DNA of 64,000 bases from Mycobacterium haemophilum DSM 44634 (GCF_000340435.2 NZ_CP011883.2:964607-1028606), one strand, 5' to 3'. Positions 1 through 9,130 are shown, counted from the first letter of the stretch. A program made the numbers and translations. The notes: generated from the sequence alone by a model not told the origin.

Positions 1-2781
1 TAGTTCGCGTAGTTCTACCCGGCCGAGTAGCTCGGCCAGTAGCGTGCTGTCCAGCGAGAGCGCCGCGGCGCGGCGCTCAGCAAGTGGGGTATCGCCCTCG
101 TAGATGAACGCGCCGGCGTAACCGAACAACAGTGAGGCCGCGAACGGTGAGGGTTTCGCCGTTTCGGTTTCCACCACTCGGACCCGGCGGCCGGCGATGC
201 CGGTCATCAGCTCGACCAGGGCGGGGACGTCGTAAACATCCTGCAGGCATTCCCGGATGGTCTCCAGCACGATGGGAAAGTCAGGATATTTGCGGGCTAC
301 CTCCAGTAACTGGGCGGCGCGTTGGCGCTGATGCCACAGCGGTGAGCGGCGGCCGGGGTGCCGGCGGGGCAACAGCAGAGCGCGGGCCGCGCATTCCCGG
401 AACCGGGACGCAAACAGCGCTGAACCGCCCACTTCGGCGGTGACGATCGGGTCGATCTCGTCGGGGTCGAAGACAAACAGCTCAGCGCCCGGCGGAGTGT
501 CCAATCCAGCATCAGACCCGGTGTCCGGCAATCGAACCACGATGCCGTTGTCGGAGGCGGTCGGCTTCTCGTCGAGGCCATAGCGTTCCCGCAGCCGCCG
601 GCCCACCGCCAGCGCCAGCGGCCCGTGTACTGGCAGCCCGTACGGCGAATGCAGGATCACCCGCCAGTCGCCCAGCTCGTCGCGGAACCGCTCGACCAGC
701 AGGGTGGTGTCGGTGGGCACCATGGCAGTGGCGGTGCGCTGGTCGTCCAGCAACACCCACAGGTTGTCGGTCGCGTAGTCGTCGAAACCCAAAGCGGCAC
801 AACGCTTACCGAATGCGTTACGGTCCAGGCCGGTCAGCTCGCCGGTGAACGCGCCGAGCGCGGCGCCGAGCTCAGCTGGGCGGCCCACACTGTCGCCATG
901 CCAGAACGGCAATCGGGCCGGCTGGCCCGGCGCGGGGATCACCAACACACGGTCGTGGGTGATCTCGGTGATCCGCCAGCTGGTGGCCCCCAGCGAGATC
1001 ACGTCGCCGGGACGCGACTCATACACCATCTCCTCGTCGAGTTCGCCTACCCGCGAAGGCTTTTCGGAGTCGCTTGCCAGATACACGCTGAACAGCCCGC
1101 GATCGGGGATGGCGCCGCCGGAGGTGACGGCCAGCCGCTGCGCACCGGGCCGCGCGGTCAGCGTGCCGGTGGCGCGGTCGTAGACCAACCGCGGTCGCAG
1201 CTCGGCGAACTCGGTGGACGGATATTTGCCGCTCAACAGGTCCAGGGTGGTCTCGTAGAGGCGGCGCGGCAGCGTCGCAAACGGGGCGGCCCGCCGCACC
1301 GTGTCGAACCACCGGTCGGCGTCCAGTGGCTCGAGCGCGGCTGCCGCCACGGTCTGCTGGGCCAGAATGTCGAGCGGGTTGCTGGGCACCCGCATCGTCT
1401 CGATCTGGCCGGCGAGCATCCGCTGCACGCTGACCGCGCAACCGATCAGGTCGGTGCGGTGCTTGGGGAACAGCACCCCACGGGAGATCTCGCCGACCTG
1501 GTGCCCGGCTCGCCCAATGCGTTGCAGGCCGCTAGCCACCGACGGCGGCGCCTCCACCTGGATCACCAGATCGACTGCGCCCATGTCGATACCCAGTTCC
1601 AGGCTCGAGGTCGCCACCACTGCCTTGAGCCGTCCGCGTTTGAGGTCCTCTTCAACCAAGGCGCGCTGTTCCTTGCTCACCGAACCATGGTGGGCGCGCG
1701 CCAATACCGGGGGAGCGCCGAACGTTTGGCCCGAGCCCAGCAGGTGCGCCGGTGCGCCGCCGGGCACCTGGGGGTTAGCCTCCGGCGCCGGCAACACGCC
1801 GGACCGTTCGGCGTGAATTTCGTTGAGCCGTGCGGTAAGTCGCTCAGCGAGTCGACGTGAATTGGCGAACACGATGGTCGAACCGTGCGATTCGATCAGG
1901 TCGACCAGGCGCGCCTCGACGTCAGGCCAGATGGAGGGGGTACCACCCGCTTGCGGGGGAGTGTTCGTTAAATTGGCCATGTCAGGCACCGGCACAGCCA
2001 CGGTCAGTTCGACTGTCTTGGTCGACGGCGGAGCCACGATCGTGGTTGGGTTTGTCGGGGACGGGCCGGATAAGAACCGCGCCAGCTCTTCGGGCGTACG
2101 CACGGTCGCCGACAACCCAATGCGCTGTGCCGGCCGGCCTGGTCGGAGGTCGTGGGACAGGTCGTCGAGCCGCTCCAGCGACAGGGCCAGGTGTGCGCCG
2201 CGCTTCCCGCCGGCGATGGCGTGAATCTCGTCGACGATCACCGTCTGCACGCCGACCAGGGTCTCGCGCGCGGCCGAGGTCAGCATCAAAAACAGCGACT
2301 CCGGGGTGGTGATCAGCACGTCGGGTGGCTGGGCAATCAGCTGGCGGCGGCGTGCCGGCGGGGTGTCACCGGAGCGGACCCCGACGCTGATATTGGGTGC
2401 GCTGCGGCCGGTGCGTTCGGCGATCCGGGTGAGCCCGGCCAGCGGGGTACGAAGGTTGCGTTCGACGTCGACCGCCAGCGCCTTAAGCGGCGACACGTAC
2501 AGCACGCGGGTGCTGGCCGGCCGATCCGACGACGTGACGGCGGTCGGTAAACGAGCCAGGGTATCCAGGGCCCACAGAAAGGCGGCCAGTGTCTTACCCG
2601 AACCGGTCGGGGCGATAACTAACGTGTTATGGCCATCCGCGATGGCTTCCCAGGCGTTGGCCTGTGCCGTGGTGGGTGCGGCGAAGGTGCTGGCGAACCA
2701 TTCGCGGGTGAGCGTGCTGAACCGGCCCAATGAATTTGGGTACGCGGGGGTCAGGGACTGGTCAGGCGACGCAGTGCTCAC
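1..2781 (-). CDS. lhr: Lhr-family ATP-dependent helicase, N-terminal 927 residues (3' end outside window)
   Basis: Large superfamily 2 helicase that translocates on single-stranded DNA and acts in DNA repair. The start is the GTG at 2781 (VSTASPDQ...). Walker A (APTGSGKT) lies within the first 70 residues and the Walker B box reads DEIH (codons near 2240). The frame is open to base 1, so about 590 residues of the roughly 1,500 expected for the family are missing only because the window ends. The expected neighbour order (lhr, TetR, pcd) is kept. An in-frame copy of a GC-rich repeat (1936-1963) encodes a short TPPQAGGTPS insertion between the helicase lobes. Confidence 0.96.
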   Translation of the reverse strand, partial: MSTASPDQSLTPAYPNSLGRFSTLTREWFASTFAAPTTAQANAWEAIADGHNTLVIAPTGSGKTLAAFLWALDTLARLPTAVTSSDRPASTRVLYVSPLKALAVDVERNLRTPLAGLTRIAERTGRSAPNISVGVRSGDTPPARRRQLIAQPPDVLITTPESLFLMLTSAARETLVGVQTVIVDEIHAIAGGKRGAHLALSLERLDDLSHDLRPGRPAQRIGLSATVRTPEELARFLSGPSPTNPTTIVAPPSTKTVELTVAVPVPDMANLTNTPPQAGGTPSIWPDVEARLVDLIESHGSTIVFANSRRLAERLTARLNEIHAERSGVLPAPEANPQVPGGAPAHLLGSGQTFGAPPVLARAHHGSVSKEQRALVEEDLKRGRLKAVVATSSLELGIDMGAVDLVIQVEAPPSVASGLQRIGRAGHQVGEISRGVLFPKHRTDLIGCAVSVQRMLAGQIETMRVPSNPLDILAQQTVAAAALEPLDADRWFDTVRRAAPFATLPRRLYETTLDLLSGKYPSTEFAELRPRLVYDRATGTLTARPGAQRLAVTSGGAIPDRGLFSVYLASDSEKPSRVGELDEEMVYESRPGDVISLGATSWRITEITHDRVLVIPAPGQPARLPFWHGDSVGRPAELGAALGAFTGELTGLDRNAFGKRCAALGFDDYATDNLWVLLDDQRTATAMVPTDTTLLVERFRDELGDWRVILHSPYGLPVHGPLALAVGRRLRERYGLDEKPTASDNGIVVRLPDTGSDAGLDTPPGAELFVFDPDEIDPIVTAEVGGSALFASRFRECAARALLLPRRHPGRRSPLWHQRQRAAQLLEVARKYPDFPIVLETIRECLQDVYDVPALVELMTGIAGRRVRVVETETAKPSPFAASLLFGYAGAFIYEGDTPLAERRAAALSLDSTLLAELLGRVELREL
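1936..1963. repeat. Copy 1 of CCCGCTTGCGGGGGAG repeat, inside lhr
   Basis: Reads GGGGGTACC-A-CCCGCTTGCGGGGGAG on the plus strand. Related copies are at 10762-10790, 20083-20108 and 49842-49858. This copy is translated in frame within lhr and adds a Pro/Gly-rich loop, which suggests insertion of a mobile or amplifiable short element into coding DNA. Confidence 0.7.
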
Positions 2782-2841
2782 CTAGCCAATGGTGCCAGGG
2801 GGCACCGACAATTCGGCAGACGAAAGGGCCTCACCTGCTGA

Positions 2842-3513
2842 CTATGGCGGTGGCTGACGCGCCGTCGCCATCGCGTCGGCCAGTTCCTGGGGAATCTCGG
2901 GCACCCGGGCAATGGCATCCAGCAGCGCGTGTGCGCAGGAGTCGGCGAGGCGATCGGCGTCGGTCGACGGGTTGATGATGCGCTGTCGGCACACCTCGAA
3001 CGTAAACGCCAGCCAGCCGTGCACAATCACCCGCAGGTCGCGCTCGACATCTGGATGCAGCTTGGTCTCCGGTATCACGCTCACCACGTCGCCGATCCGG
3101 GACATAATGTGCTCCATCTGGCGGTTCTTGGCTTCGTCGTCGATGCCGAGCAGAACCGGGTCAGACCGGCCGAGACCGACGTAGGCCGCCCACGCGGCCT
3201 CCGGATTCTGCTGGTGGTAGGCCATATACGCCAGCACGCCGGCGCGTACCTCTTCGAACATGGTCAGACCAGCAGGAGGCGGAATGTTTGTGGCCGCGTA
3301 CAGTCGATCAGCTTCATCCTTGACAACAGCGGCGAAGAACGCGCGCTTGTCCGGGAAGTAGTGATACATCAGCGCGCGCGACACCCCGGCACGCTCGGCG
3401 ATCTCATCGATGCGGACCTCGTCATAGGGCCGCTTCCCGAACACTTCTGCTCCCAGTGCCAGCAGCTCAGCACGCCGATCCTCGGGAGATAAACGCCTCC
3501 TGGCTGTGGCCAT
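2842..3513 (-). CDS. TetR/AcrR-family transcriptional regulator (Rv3295-like)
   Basis: 223-residue TetR repressor. The N-terminal helix-turn-helix is clear (IDEIAERAGVSRALMYHYF, about residues 30-50), followed by an all-helical ligand domain. I chose ATG 3513 (MATARRRLSPEDRR) over an in-frame ATG six codons upstream because the family normally starts there. The gene lies between lhr and pcd, all on the minus strand, with about 60 bp to lhr. The ligand and targets cannot be read from the sequence; lhr or pcd control is only a positional guess. Confidence 0.9.
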   Translation of the reverse strand: MATARRRLSPEDRRAELLALGAEVFGKRPYDEVRIDEIAERAGVSRALMYHYFPDKRAFFAAVVKDEADRLYAATNIPPPAGLTMFEEVRAGVLAYMAYHQQNPEAAWAAYVGLGRSDPVLLGIDDEAKNRQMEHIMSRIGDVVSVIPETKLHPDVERDLRVIVHGWLAFTFEVCRQRIINPSTDADRLADSCAHALLDAIARVPEIPQELADAMATARQPPP

Positions 3514-3561
3514 GTGACAGATATTACCCATGGCGGGTACGCGAGCCGCCAGTGCGCGGGC

Positions 3562-5097
3562 TCAGCCGAACTCTCGCCCGAATTTTATGCCCTGCGCCAA
3601 TGGCAACGCGTCGGAGTAGTTGACGGTGTTGGTGGCGCGCCGCATGTAGGCCTGCCACGCGTCCGAACCAGATTCGCGCCCGCCGCCGGTTTGCTTCTCG
3701 CCGCCGAACGCGCCACCGATCTCAGCGCCCGACGTGCCGATATTGACGTTGGCGATACCGCAGTCAGATCCATCCAGGAAGCGCTCCGCCTCGCGCAGGT
3801 CTGTAGTGAAGATTGCCGATGAAAGTCCTTGTGGCACAGCATTATTAAGCGCGATCGCCTCGTCAAGAGTGTCGTAGGTCAGCACGTAGAGGATCGGCGC
3901 GAACGTTTCGGTCGCAACGATGGCGGTCTGCGATGGCATTCGGATCACGGCGGGCTCGACGTAATACGCGCTGGGTACGCCCAGCTCTCGCCGGTCACCG
4001 TCGATGACCTCACCGCCGTCGGCGCCCGCCTGTTCGATGGCGCCCACCATGTCGCGGTAGGCGGTCTCGTGGATCAGCGGGCCGATGAGCGTGCCCGGGG
4101 CCGACGGGTCGCCAATGGGCAGCTGCCGACAAGCGGCGACCACCCGCGCCACCACGTCGTCGGCCACGCAGCGGTGCACGATCAGCCGACGCAAACTGGT
4201 ACAGCGCTGACCGGCGGTGCCGGCGGCGGCAAAGACGAGACCGCGCACCGCCAGGTCCAGGTCGGCCGACGGCGTCACGATGGCCGCATTGTTGCCGCCC
4301 AGTTCCAGCAACACTCGCCCGAAACGCGCCGCGACGCGTGGACCGACGTGCTGACCCATCCGCACCGAACCGGTGGCCGACACCAACGCGACCCGGGGAT
4401 CGTCGACCAGCTGCTCGCCGAGCTCGCGCCCACCCAGAATCAGGCCGCTCACCGCGGCTGGCGCACCGACATCCGCGGCAGCACGCGCAATCAGCGCCTG
4501 GCAGGCCAGGGCCGTCAACGGTGTCAGCTCCGACGGCTTCCACACCACGGTGTCACCGCACACCAGCGCTATCGCCGCGTTCCACGCCCAGACCGCGACC
4601 GGGAAGTTGAACGCCGTGATCACACCGACGACGCCAAGCGGATGCCAGGTCTCGATCAACCGATGGCCAGGGCGCTCCGAGGCGATGGTCCGGCCGTAAA
4701 GCTGGCGCGACAAGCCGACCGCGAATTGGCAGACATCGATCATCTCCTGGACTTCGCCGGCCGCCTCGGCGGCGATTTTGCCTACTTCAACCGTCACCAG
4801 CGTCGCGAGGTCGTTCTTGTGTGCGGTGAGCAGTTCGCCGAGCCGGGCTACCAGCGCGCCGCGCACCGGCGCCGGGGTGCTTCGCCAGGACGAAAACGCT
4901 TGAGCGGCATCCGTGATCGCGCGATCGGCCTGCTCGGGTGTGGTTTGCGCGACGGTGAACATGACCTCACCGGTAATCGGTGTGCTGGCGGGCAGGCCGC
5001 GCTCGCCCGGCTCTCCCAGCGTGACATGACAGCCGATTGCGGCGAGGGCCTTGGTCACCCGGGCGCACAACTCGTCTGTGGTGGTCATCTGGCTCAC
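3562..5097 (-). CDS. pcd: Piperideine-6-carboxylate / aminoadipate-semialdehyde dehydrogenase
   Basis: NAD(P)-dependent aldehyde dehydrogenase of 511 residues. It oxidises the semialdehyde made by lysine epsilon-aminotransferase to alpha-aminoadipate. Family landmarks are the FNFPVAVWAWNAAIAL and WKPSELTP segments of the cofactor fold, the LLELGGNN glutamate motif, and the catalytic cysteine in GTAGQRCTSLRR. The GTG start at 5097 shares four bases (GTGA) with the stop of the upstream DUF1338 gene and has a strong AAGGAGG site, so the two genes are translationally coupled. Coupling to DUF1338 and the nearby lat and lrpA support a role in lysine catabolism. Confidence 0.93.
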   Translation of the reverse strand: MSQMTTTDELCARVTKALAAIGCHVTLGEPGERGLPASTPITGEVMFTVAQTTPEQADRAITDAAQAFSSWRSTPAPVRGALVARLGELLTAHKNDLATLVTVEVGKIAAEAAGEVQEMIDVCQFAVGLSRQLYGRTIASERPGHRLIETWHPLGVVGVITAFNFPVAVWAWNAAIALVCGDTVVWKPSELTPLTALACQALIARAAADVGAPAAVSGLILGGRELGEQLVDDPRVALVSATGSVRMGQHVGPRVAARFGRVLLELGGNNAAIVTPSADLDLAVRGLVFAAAGTAGQRCTSLRRLIVHRCVADDVVARVVAACRQLPIGDPSAPGTLIGPLIHETAYRDMVGAIEQAGADGGEVIDGDRRELGVPSAYYVEPAVIRMPSQTAIVATETFAPILYVLTYDTLDEAIALNNAVPQGLSSAIFTTDLREAERFLDGSDCGIANVNIGTSGAEIGGAFGGEKQTGGGRESGSDAWQAYMRRATNTVNYSDALPLAQGIKFGREFG

Positions 5098-6338
5098 TGG
5101 GGCACCTCCTTGGACAGCGCTTCATATAACGCGTACGGGTCGTGAATGTCGCGGTCGATCGCCCCGGCTAACCACCCGCTGTCGTAACCCGAATTATCTT
5201 CGGCGTCAGCGGCTTTGGTGTCGCTGTCGAGGTTGGACCGAAAAATTCCCGCCGCGGACGCAGGCAGGAAATCCTCGTAGACGATCGGGGCCGACGGGTC
5301 GCCGCCGCGATAGTAGGCCAGTCCCTGGGCGGCCATCTCTTCATCAGTCGACGGGAAGTGGTCGCTCCATGTCGAGGCCGGCTCCGGGGCGGCCATCGCG
5401 GCGTCGTAACGTTGGCGGCCCTGCGGCGTCAGCGCGACACCGCGCGCCTCGACTTCTCCGAACCGCACCCGAAGAGTGCCCGGGCCGACGGCGCCGCACT
5501 CGGCGCGGAACAGGCGCGGCTCGGCGAGTGCGCGAAATGAGGTCTGGCGCAACAGCACATCGGGTCCGTCGGTGCGGGGCGGGCCCTGGATGGCATCGAT
5601 CATCGTGATGCCACGCGCCGTCATCCGGCTGTACAGATCGTCGATGTCGAGGACTCGCGGCGTTAGGTGATTGATGTGGGTGGAACTCACCCCGGCGATG
5701 TCGGCGGCCACCGCAGAGACCCGCGACAGCTCGTCGTACCAGAACTTGTCGATGGGTTCGTGCGACAGCGCGAATGCCGCCACCGCCGCAGCGACGAACG
5801 GCCGCGCCTGATCGACATCGCAGCCGCCGTCCGCGGCGATCCGTCGTGCCTGGGCCAGCAATGCGGGGTCGAACAGTTGACGACGGCCCAGGAAAGCTTC
5901 CACCCGGGTACGCAGGTCGGCGTCGAAGTATCGGGGATCGCGGGTGGCTAGCATCGACGTGAAAACCCGGAACGGATTGTGTGCCAGCTCATTTGCATCG
6001 ATGGGGCGAAAAGCAGTGGACACCACCGGAATTGGTGACTGCGCGGAACGCAGATCGTAATAGCCGACCGGCAGCATGCCGAACGCTGCGAAGAGGTCGG
6101 CGACGGCGGCCAGCTCGGCCGGGCTGCCGACCCGGATGGCGCCGTGTCGCTCGGCGGTGATCCGCTGGATTGAACCAAGCCGCTGCGCACTGGAATGGCG
6201 TGCCAGGTAGTCGGAGTTGACCTGCCCGCTGACCTCGACCAGCGTGGCGTATGCCGGCACCTCGCTGGCGTACATGGCCGACAGCCCGGCAGCGAATCGG
6301 GCCCGCAGTTGCCACGTCGCCAGCTTTGGTGGGCTCAT
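5094..6338 (-). CDS. DUF1338 (HglS/YdcJ-type) 2-oxoadipate dioxygenase/decarboxylase
   Basis: 414-residue DUF1338 protein (Rv3292-like). Characterised family members such as Pseudomonas putida HglS are Fe(II) enzymes of VOC-like fold that convert 2-oxoadipate to D-2-hydroxyglutarate. Candidate metal and substrate residues are the His and Arg in ERHGAIRVG and the His pair in SSTHINHLTPR. I chose ATG 6338 (MSPPKLATW) because it follows an AAAGG site and gives the family length; the open frame continues upstream only as a shadow of lrpA. It overlaps pcd by four bases and is divergent from lrpA. The family call is firm; the substrate is inferred from family and neighbours. Confidence 0.88.
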   Translation of the reverse strand: MSPPKLATWQLRARFAAGLSAMYASEVPAYATLVEVSGQVNSDYLARHSSAQRLGSIQRITAERHGAIRVGSPAELAAVADLFAAFGMLPVGYYDLRSAQSPIPVVSTAFRPIDANELAHNPFRVFTSMLATRDPRYFDADLRTRVEAFLGRRQLFDPALLAQARRIAADGGCDVDQARPFVAAAVAAFALSHEPIDKFWYDELSRVSAVAADIAGVSSTHINHLTPRVLDIDDLYSRMTARGITMIDAIQGPPRTDGPDVLLRQTSFRALAEPRLFRAECGAVGPGTLRVRFGEVEARGVALTPQGRQRYDAAMAAPEPASTWSDHFPSTDEEMAAQGLAYYRGGDPSAPIVYEDFLPASAAGIFRSNLDSDTKAADAEDNSGYDSGWLAGAIDRDIHDPYALYEALSKEVPQ

Positions 6339-6368
6339 GCTGGACCTTTTAATGAGGCGCCGCTGCGA

Positions 6369-6374
6369 TAGTCT
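6369..6374 (+). promoter_or_regulatory. lrpA: Leaderless-type -10 box of lrpA
   Basis: TAGTCT fits the mycobacterial TANNNT -10 hexamer and is followed by exactly six bases before the lrpA ATG at 6381, the spacing expected when transcription starts at the start codon. No Shine-Dalgarno sequence is needed or visible. Confidence 0.6.
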
Positions 6375-6380
6375 CCGGCC

Positions 6381-6833
6381 ATGGGTGAGACCCTCGATGA
6401 TGTCGACCGGATCTTGATACGCGAGCTGGTCGCCGACGGACGCGCCACGCTGTCGGAGCTGGCTGCCAGCAGCGGCCTGTCGGTCTCGGCGGTCGCCTCG
6501 CGGGTGCGCAGGTTGGAGTCTCGCGGCGTGGTGTCTGGGTATGCGGCGCGGATCAACCCGGAGGCGGTTGGGCAGCTGCTGTCGGCGTTCGTGGCGATCA
6601 CTCCTCTTGATCCGTCGCAACCTGATGATGCGCCCGCCCGCCTGGAGCACATCGAGGAAATCGAGTCGTGTCACTCGGTGGCCGGCGACGAAAGCTACAT
6701 CCTGCTGGTACGTGTCGCGTCCGCACGGGCGCTGGAGGACCTGCTGCAACGGATCCGGACAGCGGCGAACGTCACCACCCGCAGTACGATAATACTGAGT
6801 ACTTTTTACAGCGACAGACAGCATATACCCTAA
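6381..6833 (+). CDS. lrpA: Lrp/AsnC-family regulator of lysine metabolism
   Basis: 150-residue feast/famine regulator. An N-terminal winged helix-turn-helix (LDDVDRILIRELVADGRAT, then LSELAASSGLSVSAV) is joined to a C-terminal RAM effector domain (ESYILLVRVASARALEDLLQ). In M. tuberculosis the orthologue controls the adjacent lat gene and responds to amino acids. It is divergent from the DUF1338-pcd pair and lies 52 bp upstream of lat on the same strand, so it can act on both sides. The leaderless-type promoter suggests no 5' UTR regulation. Confidence 0.95.
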   Translation: MGETLDDVDRILIRELVADGRATLSELAASSGLSVSAVASRVRRLESRGVVSGYAARINPEAVGQLLSAFVAITPLDPSQPDDAPARLEHIEEIESCHSVAGDESYILLVRVASARALEDLLQRIRTAANVTTRSTIILSTFYSDRQHIP

Positions 6834-6840
6834 TTTCTAC

Positions 6841-6890
6841 TGTCATGACGTCAGGGTTTCGTAAAAATACCGCTATCATGATGTCATGAC
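6841..6890 (+). promoter_or_regulatory. lat: lat promoter with candidate LrpA sites
   Basis: TATCAT (6874-6879) plus six bases precedes the lat ATG at 6886, a leaderless arrangement. The 9-mer TGTCATGAC occurs at 6841-6849 and again at 6882-6890, 41 bp apart (about four helical turns), and TGACGTCA (6846-6853) is a perfect palindrome. Phased repeats around a start are typical of Lrp-type binding; the assignment to LrpA is inferred. Confidence 0.5.
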
Positions 6891-8226
6891 TGCTGCCGTG
6901 AGATCAGTTGCGCCGGCCGGTTTGCAGACCGAACCAGACCAGGTGCATGAGGTGCTGGCGCGCAGCATTCTGGCCGACGGTTTCGATCTGGTGCTCGATC
7001 TGACCCGCTCGACCGGCTCGTATCTGGTCGACGCCCGGACCGGCCAGCGCTATCTCGACATGTTCACCTTCTTCGCGTCGTCGGCACTGGGCATGAACCA
7101 TCCGGCGCTGGCTGAGGACGAAGAATTCCGCGCCGAGCTCGTGGCGGCGGCGCTGAACAAGCCCAGTAATTCCGACGTGTACTCGGTGGCGATGGCCAGC
7201 TTCGTCGACACCTTCACGCGGGTGCTGGGTGACCCGGCCTTGCCGCATCTGTTCTTCATCGATGGCGGTGCGCTGGCGGTGGAGAACGCGCTCAAGGTCG
7301 CATTCGACTGGAAGAGCCGACACAACGAGGCCCACGGTGTCGATCCCACGCTGGGTACTCGGGTGCTGCACTTGCGCGGGGCATTTCATGGCCGCAGCGG
7401 CTACACCCTGTCGCTAACCAATACCAAACCGATCACCGTGGCCCGTTTCCCGAAATTCGACTGGCCGCGCATCGACGCGCCCTACATCCGACCCGGAGCC
7501 GATCTGGATGCGCTCGAAGCCGAATCGCTGCGCCAGGCCCGCGCGGCATTCGAGACGCACCCGCACGACATCGCTTGCTTTCTGGCCGAGCCGATCCAAG
7601 GGGAAGGCGGCGACCGACACTTTCGGCCTGAGTTCTTCGTGGCGATGCGTGAGTTGTGCGACGAACACGATGCCCTGCTGATCTTCGACGAGGTGCAGAC
7701 CGGCTGCGGGTTGACCGGAACCCCGTGGGCCTACCAGCAATTGGATGTGCAACCCGACGTCGTCGCGTTCGGCAAGAAGACGCAAGTGTGCGGAATCATG
7801 GCAGGCCGCCGGGTCGACGAAATTGCCGACAACGTGTTCGCGGTCCCCTCCCGGATCAACTCGACGTGGGGCGGCAATCTCGCCGACATGGTGCGCGCCC
7901 GCCGGATACTTGAGGTGATCGAGACCGAGGGGTTGTTCGAATCCGCGGCCGAGCAGGGCAACTACTTGCGCGCCCAGCTCGGCGAGCTCGCCGACGACTT
8001 CCCGGCGCTGGTTCTCGACCCTCGCGGCCGCGGCCTGATGTGTGCGTTCAACCTGCCGACCACCGCCGATCGTGACGAAGTGATCCGCCAGTTGTGGCGA
8101 CGTGCGGTGATCGTGTTGCCCACCGGCAGCGACGGCGTGCGGTTCCGTCCCGCCCTCACCGTGTCGCGCGCCGACATCGACGCCGCGATAGCCGCGCTGC
8201 GCGGTGCCTTGGACGTGGTGAGGTGA
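6886..8226 (+). CDS. lat: L-lysine epsilon-aminotransferase
   Basis: PLP-dependent class III aminotransferase of 446 residues that moves the epsilon-amino group of lysine to 2-oxoglutarate, giving the piperideine-6-carboxylate precursor and glutamate. The catalytic lysine lies in VAFGKKTQVCG, with the upstream PLP motif LIFDEVQTGCG. Length matches the M. tuberculosis enzyme (449 residues), which is strongly induced in persistence. It follows lrpA directly and feeds Pcd and, after a second transamination, the DUF1338 enzyme encoded just upstream. Confidence 0.97.
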   Translation: MTAAVRSVAPAGLQTEPDQVHEVLARSILADGFDLVLDLTRSTGSYLVDARTGQRYLDMFTFFASSALGMNHPALAEDEEFRAELVAAALNKPSNSDVYSVAMASFVDTFTRVLGDPALPHLFFIDGGALAVENALKVAFDWKSRHNEAHGVDPTLGTRVLHLRGAFHGRSGYTLSLTNTKPITVARFPKFDWPRIDAPYIRPGADLDALEAESLRQARAAFETHPHDIACFLAEPIQGEGGDRHFRPEFFVAMRELCDEHDALLIFDEVQTGCGLTGTPWAYQQLDVQPDVVAFGKKTQVCGIMAGRRVDEIADNVFAVPSRINSTWGGNLADMVRARRILEVIETEGLFESAAEQGNYLRAQLGELADDFPALVLDPRGRGLMCAFNLPTTADRDEVIRQLWRRAVIVLPTGSDGVRFRPALTVSRADIDAAIAALRGALDVVR

Positions 8227-8257
8227 CGCTGACGCGGCTGTGACGACGGCTGCAAAC

Positions 8258-8285
8258 GGTTTACCTTGGGGTGTAAAGCGGGTAT
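8258..8285 (+). promoter_or_regulatory. SigF-type promoter ahead of the Rv3289c-like gene
   Basis: GGTTT (8258-8262) and GGGTAT (8280-8285) are separated by 17 bases, matching the mycobacterial SigF consensus. It lies just after the lat stop and means that the gene downstream must start after about 8292, which rules out the apparent ATG at 8266. Confidence 0.75.
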
Positions 8286-8364
8286 CTGGGGCCAGGTGAC
8301 GCGGATGCACAAAGCACATGAGCGATCAGGTGGTGGTGATCACCTGGGGCAGGAGGACAGCGAG

Positions 8365-8691
8365 GTGCGCGCCGCCATCCGGTTCGCCGTGTTGGCTGCA
8401 GTCGCTGGCGTCGGCTTCCTCATCGCGGCCGCGCTGTGGGTTAGTACGTGCGGGGGAGCGGGCGTCGACACGGTGGCCTGCGGTCCGCCCCAGCGGATGT
8501 TGCTGGCGTTCGGGGGTCCGCTGATTTTGTTCGCCGCGGGGCTGCGTGCGTTCGTGCGCACCTACCTCGTCTGGCGCGACCGGGGTACCTGGTGGGGCTG
8601 GCACGGCGCCGGCTGGTTCTTGTTGACGCTGATGGTGTTAACGCTGTCCATGGGTGTCCCGCCGATCGCCGGCCCGGTAATGGCCCTTTAA
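8365..8691 (+). CDS. Small membrane protein of the SigF locus (Rv3289c-like)
   Basis: About 108 residues with three hydrophobic segments (AAIRFAVLAAVAGVGFLIAA, MLLAFGGPLILFAAG and GWFLLTLMVLTLSM). I chose GTG 8365 because AGGAGG sits eight bases upstream; an in-frame ATG at 8305 is a longer alternative that is still downstream of the SigF promoter. No enzyme motif is visible. Position in front of usfY-rsbW-sigF and its SigF-type promoter suggest a stress-induced envelope protein. Function unknown. Confidence 0.7.
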   Translation: MRAAIRFAVLAAVAGVGFLIAAALWVSTCGGAGVDTVACGPPQRMLLAFGGPLILFAAGLRAFVRTYLVWRDRGTWWGWHGAGWFLLTLMVLTLSMGVPPIAGPVMAL

Positions 8692-8818
8692 CCCGGTACT
8701 GGCACCGTGAGTCGTCCGAACTCTCGCCAAACCCGGTCCGCGAGTTCTACCGTTGATGCTACGTCCCCGGTCTTGAGCAGGCGAAACGACGGGACGAACA
8801 CACGGGACAGGAGTAGCT

Positions 8819-9130
8819 ATGGGAGACACCTATCGTGATCCCGTCGACCATCTGCGGACGACGCGGGTATTCGCTGGCGAGTCGCTGATCGACGTACTGC
8901 ACTGGCCTGGTTACCTCTTGGTCGTCGCGGGCGTGATCGGTGGGGTTGGCAGTCTTGCGGCCTTCGGCACCGGACATCATCACCAGGGCATGACCGCAGG
9001 CGTGGTCGCGATCATCGTCACGGTATTGGGCTTGGTGTGGCTTGCTATCGAGCATCGGCGGATCCGCAGGATCGCAGATCAGTGGTACGCCGAACATCCC
9101 GAAGTCCGCCGGCAGCCGCCGGCCAGCTAG
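8819..9130 (+). CDS. usfY: UsfY, two-helix membrane protein upstream of sigF
   Basis: 103 residues. The N-terminus (MGDTYRDPVDHLRTTR) and the segment ESLIDVLHWPGYLLVVAG match UsfY of M. tuberculosis as I remember it. Two transmembrane helices (about residues 34-50 and 61-77) are followed by a basic cytoplasmic tail (EHRRIRRIADQWY). It starts at ATG 8819 after an AGGAG site and ends earlier than the 137-residue H37Rv annotation. Biochemical role unknown; it belongs to the SigF regulon by location. Confidence 0.88.
   Translation: MGDTYRDPVDHLRTTRVFAGESLIDVLHWPGYLLVVAGVIGGVGSLAAFGTGHHHQGMTAGVVAIIVTVLGLVWLAIEHRRIRRIADQWYAEHPEVRRQPPAS

Noticed and set aside
625..1860. Plus-strand open frame of 411 codons inside lhr
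   Set aside because: Antisense shadow of a conserved helicase frame; no family motif and composition explained by GC-rich third codon positions.
3829..5145. Plus-strand open frame of 438 codons over pcd
   Set aside because: Mirror of a well-supported aldehyde dehydrogenase on the minus strand; no motifs.
8266..8304. ATG 8266 as start of the Rv3289c-like protein
   Set aside because: It lies inside the SigF promoter, upstream of the expected transcription start.
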